Positions 1-9,415 of a stretch of DNA of 64,000 nt are shown in pieces (the stretch's first letter is position 1; each line of letters starts with the position of its first letter). The position numbers and the translations under genes were made by a program. Source of the stretch: Clostridia bacterium (GTDB lineage Bacteria > Bacillota > Clostridia > Christensenellales > UBA1242). The stretch lies in NCBI GenBank assembly GCA_900768545.1, contig CAAGDD010000004.1, positions 347,063 through 411,062 on the forward strand. Reading direction: 5' to 3'. Below the pieces are notes generated by a model. The model was not told the DNA's origin. It worked only from the letters and a program-made list of their open reading frames with translations, and made no database searches.

Positions 1-696
1 GGATACGCGAAGCGAACCGATATACAAACTGTCAGTGCGCAAGCCTTCAATCCACGCTCTGCCAATTCCATACAAAATCAAATAAGAAGCGGCGATTATG
101 CCTTTGTCTTTCAAGTCGAATTTGTAAAGAAGAAGCATCAAAACACCAAAAGTCATCAAATTCCAAAGAGATTCATAAAAGAATGTTGCTAAATGCCATT
201 CTGCCAACGAATCGATATAGACCGCGAAAGGGAACCATTGCATATTTGGATTTGTCACTTTGTAGCCAAACGCTTCTTGATTGACAAAATTTCCCCAACG
301 GCCAATCGCTTGTGCCAAAATCATTGATGTGGCAATGATATCGATAAGAGATAAAAAGTTTTTCTTGAAAATCAAACAATAAAGCAAAACGCCGAGCGCG
401 CCGCCAATCATTCCGCCATAAAACGCAAGCCCGCCGTTTCTAAAATGCCAAAAATTGACCAAAGACTTGTCATAAAAAGCACAATAATACATCCTTGCAC
501 CAATTATCGCGAGCGGGATAACAAAGCAAGCCAGCGTGATAATGTCATCGCTTTTAAATCCGCGTTTTTTCGCTATAAGACAGGCGACAATGATCGCAGT
601 TAAATAAGAAATCGCGGTGATTAAACCATAATAATATATGTCAAAGCCAAACACAGAAAAGTGCGGATTTGAATTTAAAATAAGACTTTCAAACAT
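1..696 (-). CDS. lgt: Prolipoprotein diacylglyceryl transferase, 3' part cut by window edge
   Basis: Integral membrane enzyme that moves diacylglycerol from phosphatidylglycerol to the lipobox cysteine of prolipoproteins, the first step of lipoprotein maturation. The 232 codons read open to base 1, so the C-terminus is missing. Visible family blocks are GGLAFYGG (about residue 90), GRWGNFVNQEAFG (about 135, the Lgt signature) and GRAWIEGLRTDSL near the edge, with several hydrophobic segments between. The ATG at 696 follows GGAG at a normal distance. The gene is the last of a minus-strand group and starts 14 nt after the Rho-like gene stops, so the two are probably co-transcribed. The family assignment is clear; only the missing end is unknown. 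Confidence 0.95.
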   Translation of the reverse strand, partial: MFESLILNSNPHFSVFGFDIYYYGLITAISYLTAIIVACLIAKKRGFKSDDIITLACFVIPLAIIGARMYYCAFYDKSLVNFWHFRNGGLAFYGGMIGGALGVLLYCLIFKKNFLSLIDIIATSMILAQAIGRWGNFVNQEAFGYKVTNPNMQWFPFAVYIDSLAEWHLATFFYESLWNLMTFGVLMLLLYKFDLKDKGIIAASYLILYGIGRAWIEGLRTDSLYIGSLRVS

Positions 697-710
697 AACT
701 TCTCCAAAGG

Positions 711-1889
711 CTAGTCAGCCAATTTTTTTGAAACTTTGTAAACGCTTGAAACAAACAATGGGTCGATCAAATCAACATCATCATAAGAAACGAAAATTGT
801 TGTGCTCTTGTCGTTTTGACCAGCTCTTGCGCAAAGCATAAGTTTTTTAACAAGTTCAACAGCGTTTTCACAGTGAGTGGCGAACGCTTTATTGTTTTTC
901 AAAGCAAAATCAACACTGTTTGAAAGGGTGGCCAAATCTTCAACAAAAATCGCCAAACTCAAACCTTGTTGTTGAAGGCGAGCGATATGTTCTACAAAAG
1001 TGGTAAAATTTTCGAAGATATCAATAGGTTTTTCATCATATTTAATAGTCAAGATGTTTGCAAAGCCCAAGTTTTGATAACTTGTCACATCTTCTGCCAT
1101 AACATTTGATGCGATAGCCAATGGAACAATATTGTTTTCTCTAAATGAAGCGTTTAATTTTTTGATATTTTCGGCATTATCTAAAAGCTTTCCTTTAAAG
1201 ATATAACGAGAGCCGAGCAAAAGCGACATTTCTCCGACTTGAATTGTTTTATAGGCGGCGGTCACTTGATATTCGTCAGCATCTTCGACATAATTTGAAT
1301 ATTTTTGGAAGTTTATTGACTTAATTGAGTCCATAATATATTCGTTTTCACCGTTCATAACGATTGCTGTGCCGACAACATAGTCAAACGCTTGAAGTTT
1401 GATATCAAAAGTCTTTTTAACGAGCACATATTTGTTTGTGTCTTCGTCCAACAAGAAAAACTCTTTGTCATTTTTTGTTCTCAAAATGCCGTGAACATCA
1501 ATAGGACAAAGTTTTTGCTTCAAAATGTCGTCTTCAACTTGCTTGAAACTTACAGGCTTTTGAGCAAAACCAACGCTGCGGGCTTGATTTTGTTTGAGCG
1601 CATAATCTTTTCCGGTGATTTGAGAAAGTTCTGCCAAAATGCCTTCAATATTTGACAATTCTTTGTATGGGCGACCTTGACGAAGTGGAATAGGTTTCAA
1701 ATCTTCGCCAGAGATAATTTTGTCCATAACGATTTTGATATGGTCATTTCTTTTGAGTGTGGTAGGTGAGTTGTCACCAAAAACTCTTGCAAGGGCACGA
1801 AGCTCATAAATTCCAAGAGATTCAATAACGCCCAAACAATCTTGTTGTTGTTTTGTAAGATTTTTGTAATCATAAACTGGAAGTCTCAT
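711..1889 (-). CDS. Rho-like protein with degenerate ATPase site
   Basis: 392 aa if it starts at the ATG at 1889, which follows AAGGAG; an upstream in-frame start at 1952 has no such support. The N-terminal 70 residues look like a Rho-N (SAP-like) helical domain (LGVIESLGIYELRALARVFG). Next comes a segment that fits the Rho cold-shock-type RNA-binding fold (HGILRTKNDKEFFLL). The C-terminal half keeps a Walker B-like strand (LSLAIFVEDLATLSNS) and the helix-strand pattern of Rho's hexamer domain. The P-loop is replaced by SRYIFKGKLLDNA: the GK is kept but the Thr/Ser that binds Mg-ATP is Leu. I infer a Rho paralogue that may bind RNA but probably not hydrolyse ATP. Assignment rests on motif order, not an alignment. 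Confidence 0.55.
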   Translation of the reverse strand: MRLPVYDYKNLTKQQQDCLGVIESLGIYELRALARVFGDNSPTTLKRNDHIKIVMDKIISGEDLKPIPLRQGRPYKELSNIEGILAELSQITGKDYALKQNQARSVGFAQKPVSFKQVEDDILKQKLCPIDVHGILRTKNDKEFFLLDEDTNKYVLVKKTFDIKLQAFDYVVGTAIVMNGENEYIMDSIKSINFQKYSNYVEDADEYQVTAAYKTIQVGEMSLLLGSRYIFKGKLLDNAENIKKLNASFRENNIVPLAIASNVMAEDVTSYQNLGFANILTIKYDEKPIDIFENFTTFVEHIARLQQQGLSLAIFVEDLATLSNSVDFALKNNKAFATHCENAVELVKKLMLCARAGQNDKSTTIFVSYDDVDLIDPLFVSSVYKVSKKLAD

Positions 1890-2044
1890 TAAATTCTCCT
1901 TGTTATTCATTTGTAAAATAAGGGTGGTGGGGCAAGGTTTTTGCTCGCGCAAATATTTACTATAAGTAGTATATCATAAACAAAAAAACAAAATCAAATA
2001 TTTTTCAAAATTTTTCAAAAATGTTTTGATTTTATTTGTTACTT

Positions 2045-2093
2045 GTTGTGTTATGCAACGCATAATACACAACATATAGTGTAGTATGCAACA
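2045..2093. repeat. Dispersed palindromic repeat, copy A
   Basis: Contains TTGTGTTATGC facing GCATAATACACAA, followed by a third half-unit GTGTAGTATGCAA. Lies between the recombinase stop and the promoter region of the Rho-like gene. Confidence 0.8.
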
Positions 2094-2102
2094 AAACTCG
2101 CT

Positions 2103-3137
2103 TTATTGATGCAATTTCACTTTGCCAGCTACAGACTTTCGCATATCTTCACTAATCGCAGCATAGTGTCGTTTTGTGGTGTTTACATCTTTGTGGCCAA
2201 GCACATCGGCAACTATGTATATATCTTTTGTTTCGCGATACAAGTTTGTGCCAAAGGTTGAACGCAGTTTGTGGGGTGATATCTTTTTGAGCGGAGTTGA
2301 CTCTTTTGCAAACTTTTTGACCAAATTTTCAACTGCGCGTGTGCAAATTCGTTTGTTTTGAAGCGAAATAAACATCGCGTGCTCATTTTCGTCCAATTTT
2401 AAGGTTTTTCGCTTTTCAAGCCATTCATACAATGCATCGCAAACTTCGCCAGAAAAGTATAAAATCGCTTGATTTCCACCTTTTCGGGTCACTTTAAACG
2501 CATTTTGAGAGAAATCAAAGTCTTCAACATTGAGCCCGACAAGCTCCGAAATTCTTATGCCAGTGCCTAAAAATAGCGAAACTATGGCGTTATCGCGTTC
2601 ACGCGTGTTTTTGTTGTAATTTTTCTGTCTTGCCGAAAATGTGTTTGGATTTTCGACCGCGTCCAAAAGGCGTTCAACTTCATCTGTTTCAAGGCGAATA
2701 ATCTCTTTGTTGTGAAGTTTTGGTGTTGGAATTTTGCTAGCCACATTTGACTTCAACAAATCGTGATTGAAAAGATATTTGAAAAAACTTCGCACGCTTG
2801 CCAATTTTCGTGACTTTCCGCGTTCGGTGTTTTTGTGCATTTTGTCATTTGACTCATAAAACGAAATATAAGACAAAAATCCCTCGATATTTCGCGCTTC
2901 AAGTTCGTCCAAATCGTCCAAAGTTATCTTTTCTTTTGGCTTTTTGATGACCACTTTTTCAAGATAGTCGAAAAACACTGACAAATCCATAGCATAATTG
3001 ACGCGGGTCAGGCTGGAAGTGTTGTTTTCAATTCCTGTGAAATAATCGTAGCAAAAACTTGGCAATTTTGACAAATAATCGCCGATTTTTCGCATATTTT
3101 TCAAATCTCGCTTTTCATAATAGGTTAAAGTCTTCAT
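2103..3137 (-). CDS. Tyrosine recombinase, XerC/XerD type
   Basis: 344 aa site-specific recombinase. The N-terminal SAM-like core-binding domain covers about residues 20-150. The catalytic domain shows the full set: Arg in GTGIRISELVG, Lys in TRKGG, HKLRSTFG (His and Arg), GHK and the nucleophile Tyr in KRHYAAI. It is somewhat longer than Bacillus XerC/CodV (about 300 aa). No phage genes are nearby, so a chromosome-dimer-resolving Xer role is plausible, but an integrative recombinase cannot be excluded. The ATG at 3137 has no Shine-Dalgarno; a promoter ends 7 nt before it, so the mRNA is probably leaderless. A copy of the dispersed palindromic repeat sits just past the stop codon. Confidence 0.85.
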   Translation of the reverse strand: MKTLTYYEKRDLKNMRKIGDYLSKLPSFCYDYFTGIENNTSSLTRVNYAMDLSVFFDYLEKVVIKKPKEKITLDDLDELEARNIEGFLSYISFYESNDKMHKNTERGKSRKLASVRSFFKYLFNHDLLKSNVASKIPTPKLHNKEIIRLETDEVERLLDAVENPNTFSARQKNYNKNTRERDNAIVSLFLGTGIRISELVGLNVEDFDFSQNAFKVTRKGGNQAILYFSGEVCDALYEWLEKRKTLKLDENEHAMFISLQNKRICTRAVENLVKKFAKESTPLKKISPHKLRSTFGTNLYRETKDIYIVADVLGHKDVNTTKRHYAAISEDMRKSVAGKVKLHQ

Positions 3138-3144
3138 ATTTATG

Positions 3145-3173
3145 ATTATAGCAACTTGATTTTGAAATGTAAA
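3145..3173 (-). promoter_or_regulatory. Promoter of the tyrosine recombinase gene
   Basis: TTTACA (3168-3173), 17-nt spacer, TATAAT (3145-3150). The expected +1 falls at or next to the ATG at 3137, which implies a leaderless transcript. Confidence 0.65.
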
Positions 3174-3328
3174 ATTTTTTGCGAATAGATTTTTAAATTT
3201 TTTGTTATTACCAATTTTTTTTGACCAAATTCAACATTTTTCGCCGCTGTTTTCATCAATATTTCAACATTTTCAGAAAATTCTGCCAAATTTCGACAAA
3301 AATAATATAAAAATGATGTCATTATTTG

Positions 3329-3358
3329 TTGCTTTTTTAATTTTGTTTGTGCTAAAAT
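3329..3358 (+). promoter_or_regulatory. Probable promoter of the tig-clpP-clpX operon
   Basis: TTGCTT (3329-3334), 18-nt spacer, TAAAAT (3353-3358), about 30 nt before the tig start. The 250-nt gap upstream of tig otherwise shows only A/T-rich sequence. Confidence 0.5.
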
Positions 3359-3388
3359 CAAAATGTTTACATTGGAGGTTAATAACAA

Positions 3389-4639
3389 ATGTATAAGATT
3401 AAGAAAGAAAATACAAAAGTAGAAATCGAATTGACAGTTGACAATTCAGAATGGGAGCAAGGCGTAGAAAGAGTTTACGAAGCTTCAAAATCAAAATTCA
3501 ACATTGTTGGATTTAGAAAAGGTCACGCACCAAGAAAAGTTATTGAACAACAATATGGCGACAGTGTATTTTTTGAAGACACTGTTGAATATTTTGTAAA
3601 TACAACTTTGGACGATGTTTTATACAAAAATCCAGAACTTGAACCTGTGACACAACCACAAACAAAATTTAATAGTTTTACAGCCGACAAAGGTCTTGAT
3701 ATGACTATTTCTTTTGAAATCGTGCCAGAATTTAAAACACCTGATTTGAAAGATGTTGAAATTGAAGTTCACGACTCAAAAGTAACTGATGAAGAACTCG
3801 AACATTATATTCATCACCTTCTTGAAGACAACGCAACATTTGAAAGCGTTGATAGAGAAGTTAAAAATGGCGACAGCGCTGTGATTGACTTTACTGGATA
3901 TATGGACGACAAAGCATTTGAAGGCGGAGCAGGACAAGACTATCCACTTGAAATCGGTTCTCACACATTTATCGACACTTTTGAAGACCAACTTATCGGT
4001 CACAAGAAAGGCGAAGAAGTTGATGTTAATGTAACTTTCCCAGAAAACTATCAAGCAAGCGAATTTGCTGGCAAAAAAGCATTGTTTAAAGTTGTTATTA
4101 AAGATGTTAGAGAAAAACATTTGCCAACTCTTGACGACAAATTTGTTGCAGATACGACAGAATTTGAAACAGTTGATGCGTATAGAAAAGCGACACTTGC
4201 TCATATTCAAGATATGAAGAACAAACAAGCAGACGACGAAATTCAATACAACATTAGAGAATATCTCTTGAAAAACACTGAAATTCAAATTCCTGAAGAA
4301 TATGTTGAAGCAAACATCCAAGGCGAACTTCAAAGAATGAGAAATGCTCTCGCTCCATACAATGTTACACTTGAAGACTATCTCACTCAAACTGGCTCAA
4401 ACATCGAAGATTATATGAAAAACGCCAGAGAAAAGACTTTGAGAGGAATTAAAACTCGTTATATCTACAGAAACCTTATCGAAAAATACAAGATTTCTGT
4501 TTCTGCAAAAGAACTTGACGAAGCTACTGCAAATCTTAAAGACGATCACGATAAGATTAGAAAAGAAAACGAATTGCTTTTGAACAAACTTTACGAAAAA
4601 ATGAAGAAAGAAGTTAAACTTAAAGTTGTAAATGACTAA
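3389..4639 (+). CDS. tig: Trigger factor, ribosome-bound chaperone
   Basis: 416 aa, normal length. Binds at the ribosome exit tunnel and shields nascent chains. The N-terminal ribosome-binding signature is present as GFRKGHAPRKVIEQQYG (about residues 42-58; the usual form is GFRxGKxP, here with His). An FKBP-type prolyl isomerase domain follows (NGDSAVIDFTGYMDD to about residue 245), then the helical substrate-binding C-terminal domain. The start ATG lies 10 nt after GGAGG. First gene of tig-clpP-clpX, the common order in Firmicutes, which couples folding of new chains with Clp proteolysis. Confidence 0.97.
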   Translation: MYKIKKENTKVEIELTVDNSEWEQGVERVYEASKSKFNIVGFRKGHAPRKVIEQQYGDSVFFEDTVEYFVNTTLDDVLYKNPELEPVTQPQTKFNSFTADKGLDMTISFEIVPEFKTPDLKDVEIEVHDSKVTDEELEHYIHHLLEDNATFESVDREVKNGDSAVIDFTGYMDDKAFEGGAGQDYPLEIGSHTFIDTFEDQLIGHKKGEEVDVNVTFPENYQASEFAGKKALFKVVIKDVREKHLPTLDDKFVADTTEFETVDAYRKATLAHIQDMKNKQADDEIQYNIREYLLKNTEIQIPEEYVEANIQGELQRMRNALAPYNVTLEDYLTQTGSNIEDYMKNAREKTLRGIKTRYIYRNLIEKYKISVSAKELDEATANLKDDHDKIRKENELLLNKLYEKMKKEVKLKVVND

Positions 4640-4660
4640 AAAACTTAATTGGAGGGAAAT

Positions 4661-5254
4661 ATGTTAGTACCTATGGTCGTTGACCAAACCGGAGCAAATG
4701 AAAGATCTTATGATATCTATTCAAGACTTTTGGAAGATAGAATTATCTTTCTTTCTGACGAAATAAATGACACAACTGCAAATGTTGTTATTGCCCAACT
4801 TATTTATCTTGAAGGCAAAAACCCAGACAAAGACATATATCTTTATATAAACAGCCCTGGCGGATCAGTTACTGCTGGGATCGCTATCTATGACACTATG
4901 AACTATATCAAATGCGATGTAGCGACAATTTGTGTTGGAATGGCTGCATCTATGGGCGCATTCTTGCTTTCAAGCGGAACAAAAGGCAAAAGATATGCAT
5001 TGCCAAACAGTGAAATTATGATTCACCAACCACTCGGCGGGGCTCAAGGTCAAGCGAGTGATATTGAAATTCAAGCAAAACATATCAAAATTATCAAAGA
5101 AAAACTCAACAAAATTTTGAGTGAAAACACAGGAAAATCTCTTTCACAAATTGAAAAAGACACTGACAGGGATAATTTTATGTCAGCTGAGCAGGCTAAG
5201 GAATATGGCTTGATTGACGAAATTTTCGTTACAAGAAAGGCTAAAAAAGACTAA
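4661..5254 (+). CDS. clpP: ATP-dependent Clp protease proteolytic subunit
   Basis: 197 aa serine protease that forms the double-ring chamber fed by ClpX. The catalytic triad is visible: Ser in [11 protein letters not shown], His in [12 protein letters not shown] and Asp in TDRDNFMSA. The ATG at 4661 is chosen because GGAGGG at 4651-4656 sits just before it; a TTG at 4649 would place the start over that site. It lies 21 nt after tig and 13 nt before clpX, so all three are one operon. Confidence 0.97.
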   Translation: MLVPMVVDQTGANERSYDIYSRLLEDRIIFLSDEINDTTANVVIAQLIYLEGKNPDKDIYLYINSPGGSVTAGIAIYDTMNYIKCDVATICVGMAASMGAFLLSSGTKGKRYALPNSEIMIHQPLGGAQGQASDIEIQAKHIKIIKEKLNKILSENTGKSLSQIEKDTDRDNFMSAEQAKEYGLIDEIFVTRKAKKD

Positions 5255-5267
5255 TTAAGGGGTTTTA

Positions 5268-6557
5268 ATGAAAGATATCGAAATGTGTTGCTGCACTTTT
5301 TGCGGAAGGCCACAAAAAGCGGCAAAAAAGTTGATCGCAAGTCCAAACGGCGATGCTTTTATCTGTGACGATTGCGTAAAAATTTGTGCTGATATCATCA
5401 AAGAAGAAACAGTTAAGGTCAAAAAGTTCAAAGACCTTGCTTTACCTTCGCCAAAAGATATCAAAGCCTGCCTTGACAACTATGTTATCGGGCAAGAACA
5501 AGCAAAAAAGGTGCTTTCAGTCGCAGTTTTCAATCATTACAAACGAATAAATTACAATTATCACGTAAAATTGGATAAACAAAATGGCGAAAAAGCAAAT
5601 TCGCCACTCGAACTTGAAAAAAGCAATATTTTGATGATCGGTCCAACAGGAAGCGGAAAAACTTTGCTTGTTAAAACTTTGGCAAAGATTTTGGACGTTC
5701 CTTTTGCTTGCGCCGACGCTACAACATTGACCGAAGCGGGTTATGTGGGCGAAGATGTTGAAAATGTGCTTTTAAAACTTATCCAAAACGCTGATTTTGA
5801 TATTGAAAAGGCTCAAAGAGGCATTATTTATATCGATGAAATCGACAAATTGTCAAGAAAGAGCGAAAATCGTTCTCTCACTCGTGATGTAGGCGGCGAG
5901 GGCGTGCAACAAGCACTTTTGAAAATTATCGAAAGCACAATCGCCAGCGTTCCACCACAAGGCGGAAGAAAACACCCACATCAAGAGATGCTTCAAATTG
6001 ACACAACAAACATTTTGTTTATTTGCGGCGGGGCTTTTGTTGGACTTGATGATATTATTCACAAAAGAACATTTGCTTCGGCGTTGGGCTTCAATGCTAC
6101 TATAAAAAACTCGAAAGAAATCGCAAAAATCGACTATTCGCGCGATGTTCAGCCTGACGATTTGATTAAATTTGGACTTATTCCAGAATTTGTTGGTCGT
6201 CTTCCTATCATCACTGGACTTGACGATTTGGACGAAAAGGCTCTTCAAAAGATTTTGGTCGAACCTAAAAATTCGCTCATCAAACAATATCAACAAATGT
6301 TTAAAATTGACGGCTTTGATATCGAATTTACTGATGATGCGATTGAATATGTTGCCAAAAAGGCTATCGAACTTAAAACTGGGGCAAGAGGAATCCGCAC
6401 AATTATGGAAACTCGAATGCTAGAACTTATGTTTGACCTTCCTGACAACAAAATTTATGAAAAAATCATAATAAATCGTGACTTTTTCGAAAATGGCGCA
6501 AAACCTATTTTGATTAAGTGCGAAAAGGCAGAAAAGAAAGCCGAAGAAGCAGTTTAA
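5268..6557 (+). CDS. clpX: Clp protease ATP-binding subunit ClpX
   Basis: 429 aa AAA+ unfoldase that recognises substrates and threads them into ClpP. The N-terminal zinc-binding domain shows CxxC (CTFCGRPQ) and CDDCVKIC. Walker A is GPTGSGKT, Walker B is IIYIDEID, and the pore loop GYVGEDVE is present. An LGF version of the ClpP-docking IGF loop is visible in [11 protein letters not shown]. Start ATG follows AAGGGG. Last gene of the operon and followed at once by a clear terminator. Confidence 0.97.
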   Translation: MKDIEMCCCTFCGRPQKAAKKLIASPNGDAFICDDCVKICADIIKEETVKVKKFKDLALPSPKDIKACLDNYVIGQEQAKKVLSVAVFNHYKRINYNYHVKLDKQNGEKANSPLELEKSNILMIGPTGSGKTLLVKTLAKILDVPFACADATTLTEAGYVGEDVENVLLKLIQNADFDIEKAQRGIIYIDEIDKLSRKSENRSLTRDVGGEGVQQALLKIIESTIASVPPQGGRKHPHQEMLQIDTTNILFICGGAFVGLDDIIHKRTFASALGFNATIKNSKEIAKIDYSRDVQPDDLIKFGLIPEFVGRLPIITGLDDLDEKALQKILVEPKNSLIKQYQQMFKIDGFDIEFTDDAIEYVAKKAIELKTGARGIRTIMETRMLELMFDLPDNKIYEKIIINRDFFENGAKPILIKCEKAEKKAEEAV

Positions 6558-6560
6558 AAT

Positions 6561-6587
6561 AAAAAACACCGATTTGGTGTTTTTTTA
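6561..6587 (+). terminator. Intrinsic terminator after clpX
   Basis: AAAACACC, loop GATTT, GGTGTTTT and a T-run. Confidence 0.9.
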
Positions 6588-6664
6588 ATTTTAAACAGAA
6601 ATATAATTATTATATAGTTTTTAAAATATATTAAATTTTTCTTTCAATTATTTTTTTGTTTTAA

Positions 6665-6693
6665 TTGACAAAGTTGTGAAAAAAAAGTAAACT
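6665..6693 (+). promoter_or_regulatory. Promoter of rny
   Basis: TTGACA (6665-6670), 17-nt spacer, TAAACT (6688-6693), giving a leader of about 57 nt. Confidence 0.8.
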
Positions 6694-6756
6694 ACAATTA
6701 GAGTGTTTGCTTTTTATTTTTTCGTCAAATGGGCAAAACTCTTAAAGGGGGAAATT

Positions 6757-8340
6757 ATGACATATTTGTTACTTAGTGTTTCTCCTGCAATCGTATCAGT
6801 TATATCAATCGTGTTGTTTATCGTTGGAACTGGCGTTGGACTTTTGATATATAAAATTTATAGCAGTAAAAAATTACAAAAAAACAAAACAAATGCAATT
6901 AAAATTATTGAAGATGCGTATGCAGAAGCAAAGACTATTAAAAAAGAAGCTATTTTAGAATGCAAAGAAAACGCACAAAAACTCAAAGATGAAGTCGAAG
7001 TTGAAGTTAAAGAACGCCGCGCAGAAGTGGTTAAACTTGAAGAAAGACTCAATCAAAGAGAAGAATACATTGAAAAGAAAGAGCAGGCTGTTGACAAAAA
7101 GAGCGACCAATTGGAAGAAGAAAAGAAGTCACTTTTAGATGCCAAAGACGCTCTTGAAAAAACAAAAGCAGAGCAAGAACAAATCAAATCTCAAATTTTG
7201 GAAGAACTTGAACGCGTTTCAAAACTTTCAAAACAAGAAGCAAAAGATATGCTTGTTGCTCAAATGAGAAATGATGCTCAAAAAGAAGCTGCCGTTATCG
7301 TAAAGCAAATTGAAGACGAAGCGCGCGAAGATGGCGAAAAGAAAGCAAGAGAGATTATTGGACAAGCGTTGCAACGCTGTGCGACAGACACAACAAGCGA
7401 AATGACTGTTTCTGTTGTAAATCTTCCAAATGACGAAATGAAAGGAAGAATTATCGGAAGGGAAGGCAGAAATATTCGTGCTATCGAAGCAGTGACTGGG
7501 GTGGAACTTATTGTTGATGACACACCAGAAACTATCACAATTTCGGGTTTTGATCCAATTCGAAGAGAAGTCGCAAGATTGTCACTTGAAAAACTTATTT
7601 CAGACGGAAGAATTCACCCAACAAGAATTGAAGAAATCGTCGAAAAAATGCAAAAAGAAGTTGACAAAATAACAAAACAAGCGGGCGAAGATGCTTGCAA
7701 CGAAACTGGAATTTTCAATTTGAACCCAGAACTTGTCAAAACTCTTGGTCGCTTGAAATATAGAACAAGTTATGGTCAAAATGTTTTGAAACATTCAATT
7801 GAATGCTCAATCATTGCTGGACTTTTGGCTAGCGAAATGGGAGCCAATGTAAAAATCGCAAAGCGTGGCGGACTTTTACACGATATCGGAAAAGCTCTTG
7901 ACCACGAACTTGAAGGAACTCACGTTCAAATCGGCGTTGACCTTGCAAGAAAATGTGGTGAAAACGAAGCAGTTGTTCACTGCATCGAAGCTCACCACTT
8001 TAATGTAGAATTTAGATCAATCGAAGCAGTGATTGTTCAAGTAGCTGACGCAATTTCAAGTTCTCGTCCTGGCGCTAGAAGAGATAGTTTTGAAAACTAT
8101 ATCAAACGTCTTCAACAACTTGAAGAAATCGCAAATGGCTTTAAGGGTGTTGAAAAATCTTTCGCTGTTCAAGCGGGCAGAGAAGTAAGAATTATCGTTA
8201 AGCCAGAACAAATTTCTGACAGTGAAGCGATGTTTATGGCAAAAGATATTGCTGCAAAAATCGAAAACGAAATGCAATATCCAGGTCAAATCAAAGTTAA
8301 TGTTATTCGCGAAAGCAGATTTACTGAAACTGCAAAATAA
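6757..8340 (+). CDS. rny: Ribonuclease Y
   Basis: 527 aa membrane-anchored endoribonuclease that starts mRNA decay in Firmicutes. One transmembrane helix lies at about residues 5-28. A long charged coiled coil follows to about residue 200. The KH RNA-binding domain contains GRIIGREGRNIRAIE, and the HD catalytic domain contains LLHDIGKALDHE. Length matches Bacillus Rny (about 520). The ATG at 6757 follows AAAGGGGGA; an upstream in-frame ATG at 6703 lies within a few bases of the expected transcription start and would add 18 residues atypical of the family. Two small membrane-protein genes follow closely and may share the transcript. Confidence 0.96.
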   Translation: MTYLLLSVSPAIVSVISIVLFIVGTGVGLLIYKIYSSKKLQKNKTNAIKIIEDAYAEAKTIKKEAILECKENAQKLKDEVEVEVKERRAEVVKLEERLNQREEYIEKKEQAVDKKSDQLEEEKKSLLDAKDALEKTKAEQEQIKSQILEELERVSKLSKQEAKDMLVAQMRNDAQKEAAVIVKQIEDEAREDGEKKAREIIGQALQRCATDTTSEMTVSVVNLPNDEMKGRIIGREGRNIRAIEAVTGVELIVDDTPETITISGFDPIRREVARLSLEKLISDGRIHPTRIEEIVEKMQKEVDKITKQAGEDACNETGIFNLNPELVKTLGRLKYRTSYGQNVLKHSIECSIIAGLLASEMGANVKIAKRGGLLHDIGKALDHELEGTHVQIGVDLARKCGENEAVVHCIEAHHFNVEFRSIEAVIVQVADAISSSRPGARRDSFENYIKRLQQLEEIANGFKGVEKSFAVQAGREVRIIVKPEQISDSEAMFMAKDIAAKIENEMQYPGQIKVNVIRESRFTETAK

Positions 8341-8384
8341 CATTTCTAAAATTTGTGAAATATAAAAACTTGTAGGAGGGACTT

Positions 8385-8738
8385 ATGGCTGAAAACAAAT
8401 CAGAAGAAAAGGCTAAAAAACAAGAAGAACGCCAACAAAAACGCCAAGCAAGATTTTCTTCAACAAAAATCTTGGACTGTGTGGCTTATTTTGCAATTAT
8501 TTTCATTGCAATCGCTTTGATTTTGAGATTGATTTTCCAAGGCAAAAATATCGAACTTGAAAAATCTTTCCAAGCAATCGGCGAATGTTTGGCTTACATC
8601 ATCTGCTTGTGGCTTGGTTTTTATTGGACGATGAAACAACGCGGCGCTCGCTGGAACAAGCATAACATTTGGTGGCTTATTTGCTATCTTATCGCTGCTG
8701 TTGTGATCATCATCATCTATATCTTGGCAATGGTATAA
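8385..8738 (+). CDS. Small membrane protein of unknown function
   Basis: 117 aa, not recognised. A very charged Lys/Glu/Gln/Arg-rich N-terminus (about 25 residues) is followed by three predicted hydrophobic segments, at about 30-50, 66-80 and 93-116. The start is well marked by GTAGGAGGGA. It begins 44 nt after rny, and a second small three-segment membrane protein follows 21 nt later, so the pair may form a unit with rny. No enzymatic motif is visible. Confidence 0.75.
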   Translation: MAENKSEEKAKKQEERQQKRQARFSSTKILDCVAYFAIIFIAIALILRLIFQGKNIELEKSFQAIGECLAYIICLWLGFYWTMKQRGARWNKHNIWWLICYLIAAVVIIIIYILAMV

Positions 8739-8759
8739 AATTTTTCAAAAGAAGGGGTT

Positions 8760-9128
8760 ATGGCATATATCGTAACATTGATTGCATTGGTTTTGGCTGG
8801 TGTATTTGCTATTTTGGTGAAAGTTTGGGCGGGATTTATGTATTTCGTCCTTGCTTCACTTATGGCTTTGGCGATTTTTTGGGGTGTGTATTTGATTTAC
8901 AAATATTTCAAGAGTTTCAAAAAACAACTCGCCGAAAATTTCAAATATTTTCGCGCACAAGTGATAAATTCCAAAAACATATCACCAGAACAATTTGACT
9001 CAAACGAAGCATTTTATCAAAAAGAATACAAGAAAAAGACTTTTAAACTTCGCTTTTTAGAATGGTTTAAAATTGCTTTTTGCTTTGCTTGTGCGGCATC
9101 ATTTTTGACAGGAATGATATTGTTATAA
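8760..9128 (+). CDS. Small membrane protein of unknown function
   Basis: 122 aa, not recognised. Two hydrophobic segments at the N-terminus (about 1-25 and 28-48), a basic amphipathic middle (YKYFKSFKKQLAENFKYF), and a third hydrophobic segment at about 102-122. GAAGGGG precedes the ATG. The same strand, 21-nt spacing and similar topology as the preceding gene suggest the two products act together. No function is claimed. Confidence 0.72.
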   Translation: MAYIVTLIALVLAGVFAILVKVWAGFMYFVLASLMALAIFWGVYLIYKYFKSFKKQLAENFKYFRAQVINSKNISPEQFDSNEAFYQKEYKKKTFKLRFLEWFKIAFCFACAASFLTGMILL

Positions 9129-9133
9129 TTTTA

Positions 9134-9158
9134 AAAAGGGCTTCGGCTCTTTTTTTTC
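9134..9158 (+). terminator. Intrinsic terminator after the rny group
   Basis: AAAAAGGGC, TTCG tetraloop, GCTCTTTTT and further T residues; one G-T pair in the stem. Confidence 0.75.
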
Positions 9159-9218
9159 AACATAATTTGATAAAAGTCGCACAGTTTCAAAATTTTGGCG
9201 TAAGCGGCTTTTGTTTGG

Positions 9219-9252
9219 TCAAAACGAATATATGTTCGTTTTTTGACTTTTC
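9219..9252 (+). terminator. Second terminator-like hairpin in the gap before comM
   Basis: GTCAAAACGAA, loop TATATG, TTCGTTTTTTGAC with a T-run inside the 3' arm. It is not needed by the genes upstream, which already have a terminator at 9134-9158. It may end a short unannotated transcript starting near 9160, or be incidental. Confidence 0.35.
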
Positions 9253-9365
9253 GGGCGAAATCGCGGCGAAATTTTTGATATTTTTATATCATTTTTACTT
9301 TAAATATACAAAAACAAACATAACTTTGAGATTTTTTAAAATTTTGTGAAAAAGAGTGTTTTTGT

Positions 9366-9394
9366 TTTGCAAATTGATTTTAATTTGCTATACT
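9366..9394 (+). promoter_or_regulatory. Probable promoter of comM-dprA-topA
   Basis: TATACT (9389-9394) with a weak -35, TTTGCA (9366-9371), 17 nt away. Leader about 15 nt. Confidence 0.5.
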
Positions 9395-9415
9395 GAAAAA
9401 TATTGTGAGGTGCTT

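Noticed and set aside
2045..3137. Repeat copy A considered as a dif site for the adjacent recombinase
   Set aside because: The GCATAA/TTAT core is reminiscent, but the element occurs at twelve places, whereas dif is normally unique, and the spacing of the arms does not fit a 28-bp dif.
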